This document shows positions 58,016-64,000 of a stretch of 64,000 nt of DNA, piece after piece. This DNA is from Actinomucor elegans (lineage: Eukaryota > Mucoromycota > Mucoromycetes > Mucorales > Mucoraceae): NCBI GenBank assembly GCA_026027325.1, contig JAMSLZ010000015.1, positions 627,854 through 691,853 of the forward strand. Direction: 5' to 3'. A model generated the notes under the pieces. It made no database searches. It was not told where the DNA came from and saw nothing but the letters and a program-made list of their open reading frames with translations. Both the position numbers and the translations under genes were made by a program. How positions within the stretch are numbered: position 1 is the first letter of the stretch; each line of letters opens with the position of its first letter.

Positions 58016-59552
58016 TTAAAGATAAAGACCTTCAGGTGTTCCTTCACTCTTTCTATATAAGACCTTCTCCTTTGCTTTACGGAAATCATCAGCTACAACC
58101 TTCATACGACGTTCACGTAATGCCATTAAACCAGATTCTGTACAGATAGCCTATAATAAAAATCAATAAAAAAGATACACAATGAATATATGTAACCCAT
58201 ACCTTGATGTCTGCACCTGACAAGTCATCTTTTGACATGACAAACTCTTCCAAATCAACATCGTCAGCCAATGTCATCCTTGAAGTGTGAATATTAAAGA
58301 TTCTACGTTTGGTCTTGACGTCGGGTAAGGGGAATTCAATCTTACGATCAATACGACCTGGACGAATCAAAGCAGGATCTAAACTATCGATCTTGTTGGT
58401 TGCCATAATGACCTTGACATCGCCTCTAGAATCGAAACCATCCAATTGATTCAATAATTCCAACATGGTTCTTTGAATTTCACGCTCGCCACCCGAAGTT
58501 GAATCATAACGTTTTGTACCTACAGCATCAATTTCATCGATAAAAACAATAGAAGGTGCATTTTCTTCTGCGACACGGAACAATTCACGCACCAACTTGG
58601 GGCCGTCACCCAAATATTTTTGAATCAATTCTGAACCAACAATACGCAAGAACGTAGCACTGGTCTGATTAGCGACTGCCTTTGCTAACAGCGTTTTACC
58701 AGTACCAGGCACACCGTACAAAATAACACCTTTAGGAGGCTTGATACCCATTTCTTCGTACAATTCAGGATGTGTCAAGGGCAATTCTACAGCTTCCTTG
58801 ATTTCCTGCACTTGTTGCTCAAGACCACCAATATCAGCATAGGATTCTGTAGGTGCTTTCTCGAGTTTCATCACGCTGACCATAGGGTCAGTATCGTCAC
58901 CCAAAACACCAACAACTGACATAGTTTTATGGTGCAATAAAACACTGCATCCAGGTTCTAATAAGTCCTTGTCGACAAAACTCATAACAGAAACATAATA
59001 TTCTGGTCCGGTAGCAGAAGAGACAATGACATGATCATCGTCAATGATTTCCTCTAAAGAACCAACTGTCATAGGCGAACCACGTAAATCATCGACACGC
59101 GTTCTTTCTTCTTGATCGCGTTCTTCCTGAGGCTTGAGTCGTTCTTGATTTTGCACAAATTCTTCTTCGAGCAACAAATAATCTTTGATACGCTCCATTT
59201 TGAGCATCTTGAGGCGACAACGCGTAGTAGGAAAGACTATTAAACAATGAATAAACTTTTGTGTGCTTTTTTTTTGGGTTCTAGAGAGCTCTACCTTGAG
59301 GTAACTTGGCAGTGGTATCGGGTCCTCTCTTCTTCTTTTTACCTACACGAGTAGGCACAGGAGGTTCCCACTTCTTCTTCTTATCTTTATCCTGTGGTGT
59401 TTAGGTTAATACGCAAACATAATAACGAGGCAGTGAGGCATTTACCTTGTCTTTTTTGTCATTGCCTCTTGGCATACCCGATTGAGAATTACCCTATAGC
59501 ATGTGTTAGATTGTGATGAAAAAGGGCCAGTTTTTATAGATAACTGTACCAT
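58016..59552 (-). CDS. RPT2: 26S proteasome regulatory ATPase subunit Rpt2 (PSMC1)
   Basis: AAA+ ATPase of the 19S base that unfolds substrates and opens the 20S gate. Five exons, 59552-59550, 59493-59446, 59391-59295, 59236-58203 and 58150-58016, give 438 residues. The first exon is only the ATG; splicing makes MGNSQSG, the family N-myristoylation start. Then follow [40 protein letters not shown], Walker A GVPGTGKT, Walker [12 protein letters not shown], sensor [20 protein letters not shown] and [18 protein letters not shown]. The C-terminus GLYL provides the hydrophobic-Tyr-X gate-opening tail. Length equals other Rpt2 proteins (437-440). The stop lies 10 bp from the stop of the convergent TatD gene. 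Confidence 0.97.
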
Positions 59553-60615
59553 TTTTTTTATGTGTAAGTTTAGATTTGGTTATAAAGTAAGAAGTGAAAA
59601 AGGTGCTCTGAAAGCCTGCGCGTCCTTAAATTCGTCACCAAACTCGCTTGAGCAGAGCGTCGTACGTCAGCTTTCACTGTGACTGGATTCTACGTGTACC
59701 CTAAATTGGGTTTATTCTTTATGTGGTGAGCATGTTTTTTTGCTTTTTATGATTCGTACTTTTAACACCCTATCAATCATTTTTGATACATGATTTCTAA
59801 TGAAATAAGTAGTGGTTTACAATAGTATGACTTGTAAGCTATAATCATAGCAATTTTCCATAATAGTAATACAACTAATTGACAAAACAGCAAATATCAA
59901 ACACAACTCAGATGACTAAGTATATGTCCTAAAAAAAAGTCTTGACGTTATTTCTGTTTTTTTGGAAGCATTTTTGAAATCTGTGTAAATGTTCTGACTT
60001 TATGTCATTTTGCACTTTGTGCTGATAAAAAGTCTTGTCAAAGCAAAAAACGGTCGGCTGTTCGACAATGATATCGATTTTTGCCTTATCGTCTCCGCCA
60101 GTGAACCAAAAGTATTTTGAAATCACAGCAATTGGGAGAGACAGACTTAGGACTAAAATTTCATTTTTTTATAACGTTTTTTAATAATGTGTGTAAGCGG
60201 CAATTTAGAGATAGAGTTTGTAATTGACAGAATTTATGCTACCAGTATATACATTTGTTTGTATTTTCGTTGTATAAAAAAAATGGACTCTTTACTCATT
60301 AACGAATTTGCTATAAAAATCATATATTAATCACTACTATTTTGTAAAATTAACTGTTATGATATTTGCGCCTTTAGATTCTTAATGGAGCTCTGTGCAT
60401 ATTTTATTAGACAATGTTGAACTGACTTGATTTTTGCTTTGAAGATCGAGTTAAGTACGGACAAAAAAAAGCTACATTTTTTAATCGCTGGTAGCCAATA
60501 CAGGCTAGTATATTCAATCACCGCTAATAAAAACGCGAAGCTTCAGTTAGAATTGATTTTTGTATAAACGAATCACATAAAACTATGTAAGCATAGAAAA
60601 AGAAGCACCTTTCAA
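59553..60615. other. Divergent intergenic spacer between RPT2 and IES6
   Basis: About 1.06 kb, AT-rich, no supported gene or RNA. Only short frames such as a 65-codon minus frame at 59929-60126. Confidence 0.5.
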
Positions 60616-61159
60616 ATGTTAACATTAATCCCTTGTAATTACATTAGGGCACCTAAAAAATCTACAAAGAAATCATATTTTGGAAAGAAGGTATGCTTGA
60701 TTCTATCGATAGAAGAAGCAACGATTAACTCACTTTAATGACTAGTCTAATGTATCTGAAAGCGAAGATGATTACGAAGGGCCGCTCAACTTGTTAACCG
60801 CCAGAAAAACATTTAAAAGCAAGCACTACAAAACCATGAAAAAGAACAAAAATCTGAAGCAAATACTTACTATGGAGCGCGATCAACAATTGGCACTTGA
60901 CATTCCAACCTGTAAGTCTTCATGTATTCATTTTCAAACAAAAAGCTAATACATAACAAGACGAAAATATTGAATGCGCACCCTCAATTTTACCACAAAA
61001 AAATACTGTGACATTACAGGCCTTAGCGCGAAATACACAGATCCCAAGACAGGTTTACGATACCATAATGCAGAAATTTATCAGTTTATTCGTACTTTAG
61101 GTGTACCCAATGTCCAAGCTTATTTAGCAAGTAGAAACGCAGCCGTTGTTCTCAAATAA
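60616..61159 (+). CDS. IES6: Ies6/INO80C, INO80 chromatin-remodelling subunit, with an apparent frameshift
   Basis: Small YL1-C-domain subunit of the INO80 complex that works with the Arp5 module. Exons 60616-60690, 60746-60911 and 60961-61159. The C-terminal domain is plain: KYCDITGLSAKYTDPKTGLR, YHNAEIYQFIRTLGVP and VQAYLASR; upstream is a lysine-rich basic region (FKSKHYKTMKKNKNLK) and LALDIPTYENIECAPSILP, also family-like. These two conserved parts are in different frames: they meet at an A7 run (60997-61003), where eight A residues would restore the frame. An in-frame stop lies just upstream in the YL1-C frame, and no intron can join them. An alternative start joins AT at 60585-60586 by an intron to G at 60648 (M-APKKST). 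Confidence 0.75.
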
Positions 61160-61181
61160 ATCCACTATTTAAATGATACAT

Positions 61182-61879
61182 TTACAGGCTCATCATCTGA
61201 ATCCTCCTATATATTGCTTGATTGTTAGCTCGATTATTATCGAAGAAATATCGTCGTTTTACCATTTCATATCCTGCAATTGCTTGATCAATTAGATCTT
61301 TTAAATCATCTGTCCTACCCACTACGTAGTCTTCCACTGTTGATTTTGCTTTGTTCTGGATTCTAGGTGGGAGTTAGGACATGTACGATACAAATCATTC
61401 GATTTGTTTACCTCGGGTCTGCTCCTGCATCCAATAAAACATCTACCATGCTCACTGCAACCTCTGGATCCTCATCATACAGTACTGCAAGATGTAAAGG
61501 TGTATTTCCTTCATTCTTGTTTCTCAAATTTACGTTAATGCCTGGTACACGAACAAGCATCTCCATACATGTTAACGAACCAAATCGAGCACTAATTGAT
61601 CGAGTCAATTTTTTTTTTAAAAAAAACCAATAATTAAAAAAACTATCTAATGTTACCATACGCGTAATGAAGAGCTGAATCACCCAAAGCATCAGTATGG
61701 TTAATATCGCAATCGCCTTCTTTGAGAACATCTTCTAGCATTTCATCTTGATCGTTTCTACATGCTGCCAACATGAGATCGTCTAATAGAAAAGCAGTGC
61801 GCTTAATCAATACAAACAAATTTCATTTCGGTGAATCGGGCGATTGTTTACTGTCTGTAGTGCCTTGCTCGTTTGCCAT
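61182..61879 (-). CDS. Small ankyrin-repeat protein
   Basis: Four exons, 61879-61852, 61782-61662, 61591-61412 and 61362-61182, give 169 residues. Three ankyrin-like repeats: DLMLAACRNDQDEMLEDVLK, DALGDSALHYAARFGSLTCM with ALHYAA formed by the splice, and NEGNTPLHLAVLYDE followed by VDVLLDAGADPR. The C-terminus is a basic helix (GYEMVKRRYFFDNNRANNQA). Small fungal ankyrin proteins of this size are widespread and uncharacterised. The acceptor side of intron 2 holds a T/A inverted run. It is convergent with IES6, stops 22 bp apart. Confidence 0.87.
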
Positions 61880-62881
61880 ACTATTATGCGTTCAGAGAAA
61901 AAGTGAATTGTAGAAATATACGCGCTTTCTTGGTTGGCTTGAATTTGCCAATTGTTTCTGTCGGAACACGAATTAAAATCAAGAGAGACTTTTTATTAGG
62001 GCCATTTTTTTTTGGCCTATATACATCGCACAAAGTATAGCTTTAAGGCTAGGATTTGAGCTCAAATGTATACGTGTTTATTTTTATTGCAGTTTTTTCT
62101 ATATAAAAAGAGCAAGTGAATTGGATAAAGCCAAATGAGCAAGAATAATTGAATACTAATAAATTTTTGATATACCAGTGTTGTATTTTCTTTGTCATTT
62201 AATGCACAATTAAGCTATACTTGAAATTTTTTAAAAACATCTTGGTTTAATTGTAGCTTTTATTGTGTTAATGCGCATTCATGTTAGCAAAAGAGGTATT
62301 GAACCAAAAGCTTAAATAATCCGAATCGCCACCTGTCTTAACAAAATGGAACGTGTCTAAGTATAATTTTGATCATTTTACTGTTTCTTCTCCGAAACCC
62401 AATCAAGTTGCGCGTAATTTAATTACCCTTTTTTAAATAGAGAGGGCTACCATATGCATTCGCATTGGCAGATTTGTGCAGCTTTTTGTTGTGGTTAAGT
62501 TACGTGCAGATAAGCAATGATCTAATTGATAACAATGGATTTTTATAGCTGAATAGTACGAAAATAACCTGTAGATAATGATTTGGTCCTCGCTCTTGGT
62601 GTAATGTAATACAATGTTAAAAATATCTTTCTTTCATTCTTTCACGACGAAAGAACCCCTTTAATAATCAATAGAAGTAACGTAAAAAGAATGACTAAAC
62701 TAAGCAGTATTCGATAATATGATACTAAATTCAATTGAGGAAAGCAATAAAAGTGTACTTCTGGAGAGCAAATCGAAAGGGCTGATACTGAAAATAGGTA
62801 CACACACACTTTAATTCTCGGAACAAGAATTTGCTCGGGTCATTTTTTTGCTTTTCTTTCTCTTTTTTCTTTACAATCATA
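61880..62881. other. Intergenic spacer upstream of the membrane protein gene
   Basis: About 1 kb, AT-rich, no gene. Its last ~40 bases form a pyrimidine-rich tract (62845-62875) immediately before the start codon at 62882. Confidence 0.5.
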
Positions 62882-64000
62882 ATGTCCCAAGATTCCCGTC
62901 ATCATCATAAAGCAGATCCCTATAGAGCAGCGAGGAAACCGCCTAGTCCTGGTAAATTGTCGCTATATGTTCTTTTATAAGAAACTAACATTGTGAGCAA
63001 GATGGTTACTATGAATCACCAAGTTTTAATTCAGAGCAATTACACTCAAGATCGCCTTCAGAAAGTAGTACTACTCGCTTAGCCACATCAGCCACTTCAC
63101 CTATGCATATCAATAACCGTGTCAATGATAGTGACAATAACAATAATAATATAGAAGAAGAATATGACTATTATAATCAACAGGATCCCTATGCGCCTAG
63201 ACAGCAAGGCGAAAGGAAAAAGAAAAAGAAAAGCCGTCAGCCTAAATCTCATATACAGCAGCAATATTATAGTGAAGAAGAAAAGAGAGCCAATTCATAT
63301 TTACCTTATTCCAATCATAATCGAGATCCTTATGACCCAGTCGAGCCCATTTATTTACAAGAAGAACATGTAGATGATTTACCCAGCTTTAATTCACCTA
63401 GTAATCGCAACTATCGGGGTGGAGTAGGCTCTATTTTACAAGACAATATCGTCATGGACATGATGAACGAGAATTCGCCTTATGCACCACACGCAGATGA
63501 TGATTATAAACAACAGCCTACCAATTCAGTCTTGATTCAACAACTACCGCCTGCCAAAAAGAAGAAATGGTGGACTCGCTTAGGCATCAGTGGCCGCAAA
63601 CTTGTGTTTATTGCGTTTGGGTTCATTGCACTCGTGGCAGTTATTTGGTTCTTTGTCTGGCCTCGCGATCCAACGCTGCGTTTTCTTGACGCAGGCTTGG
63701 TTGATGATAATGCAGCACGTTATACCACTACCTCTATGGAAGCAACTTGGATCGTAAACTTTACAGTCATCAACAGAGAAAACTGGATACCAACCAATAT
63801 ACAAAACTTTGCTGTGAGCGTTGTAGAAGGTATCACAGGCGAAACGTTTGGCTATGGTGACTCGGGCCATGTCATGCTATGGCCTAGATCAGCTGATCAA
63901 CAAGTGGTTCCTGTTACCATTCATATCAATTTTACCAGAGATGCCACCAACCCTACACTGAAAAACTTGTTAGATGCCTGTTGGATGAAAAACAGAGATT
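62882..64000 (+). CDS. Type II membrane protein with LEA2-like ectodomain (3' end outside window)
   Basis: Two exons visible, 62882-62951 and 63002 onward, joined in frame (PPSPG|DGYYESPSF). About 220 N-terminal residues are polar and disordered, with a His-rich start, acidic and Asn-rich stretches and two Lys/Arg runs (GERKKKKKSR). A single membrane span (LVFIAFGFIALVAVIWFFVW) follows a basic KKKWWTRLG segment, placing the N-terminus in the cytosol. The exported part begins RDPTLRFLDAG and contains TWIVNFTVINRENWIPTNIQ and VVPVTIHINFTRDA, the pattern of beta-strands seen in LEA2/WHy-like domains of fungal plasma membrane or vacuolar proteins. Function uncertain. The gene runs off the right edge. 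Confidence 0.82.

Overview
The window comes from the nuclear genome of a fungus, most likely a Mucoromycota/Mucorales species. The evidence is dense protein-coding genes with many short GT-AG introns (about 41-80 nt), AT-rich spacers full of A/T homopolymers, and a gene set typical of early-diverging fungi: a GH46 chitosanase, UBE2S with its APC/C tail, a Twinkle-type mitochondrial helicase, an FHIP protein and an EXPERA/TMEM97 protein. The species cannot be named from sequence alone. I rebuilt exon structures by hand, checking frame across every splice; coordinates given per gene span start codon to stop codon.

Layout. 1-6.6 kb: the 5' part of a Gyp5-like Rab GAP, a decayed Tnp2/CACTA transposase and tRNA-Gln. 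6.9-15.1 kb: a block rich in secreted proteins (a GPI-type cysteine-rich protein, a GH46 chitosanase and a 599-residue cysteine-rich protein built from tandem single-exon repeats), interleaved with a small orphan and the mitochondrial phosphatidylserine decarboxylase. 15.4-20.2 kb: UBE2S, a STE20/PAK-like kinase, a coiled-coil orphan and a neuferricin/MAPR-type haem-binding membrane protein. 22.4-28.1 kb: SPIN90/Ldb17/Dip1, sphinganine C4-hydroxylase Sur2, a claudin-like tetraspan with micro-exons, and an eisosome Pil1/Lsp1 protein; three of these act at the plasma membrane or cortical actin. 28.6-29.5 kb: an 872-bp element with 189-bp, almost perfect terminal inverted repeats. 29.6-38.5 kb: FHIP, an orphan, and a cytochrome P450.

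38.5-42.7 kb is a gene-poor AT-rich desert containing tRNA-Pro and a diverged repeat that recurs near 46.5-47 kb. 42.7-49 kb: prefoldin-like UXT, a PQ-loop transporter and an EXPERA protein. 49.4-64 kb is a housekeeping block: a PPR protein, Twinkle, RNA polymerase III subunit RPC82, a TATDN1-type nuclease, proteasome ATPase Rpt2, an Ies6/INO80C gene carrying an apparent frameshift, an ankyrin protein and the start of a membrane protein with an LEA2-like ectodomain.

Most genes are ordinary and recognisable. The items most worth checking are the exon-repeat cysteine-rich secreted protein beside the chitosanase, the long-TIR element, the lysine in the Rab GAP arginine-finger position, the intact zinc-binding cysteines of Twinkle, the Ies6 frameshift, two GC-AG introns and several micro-exons. 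I saw no CRISPR array, rRNA gene, virus-derived gene or toxin gene.
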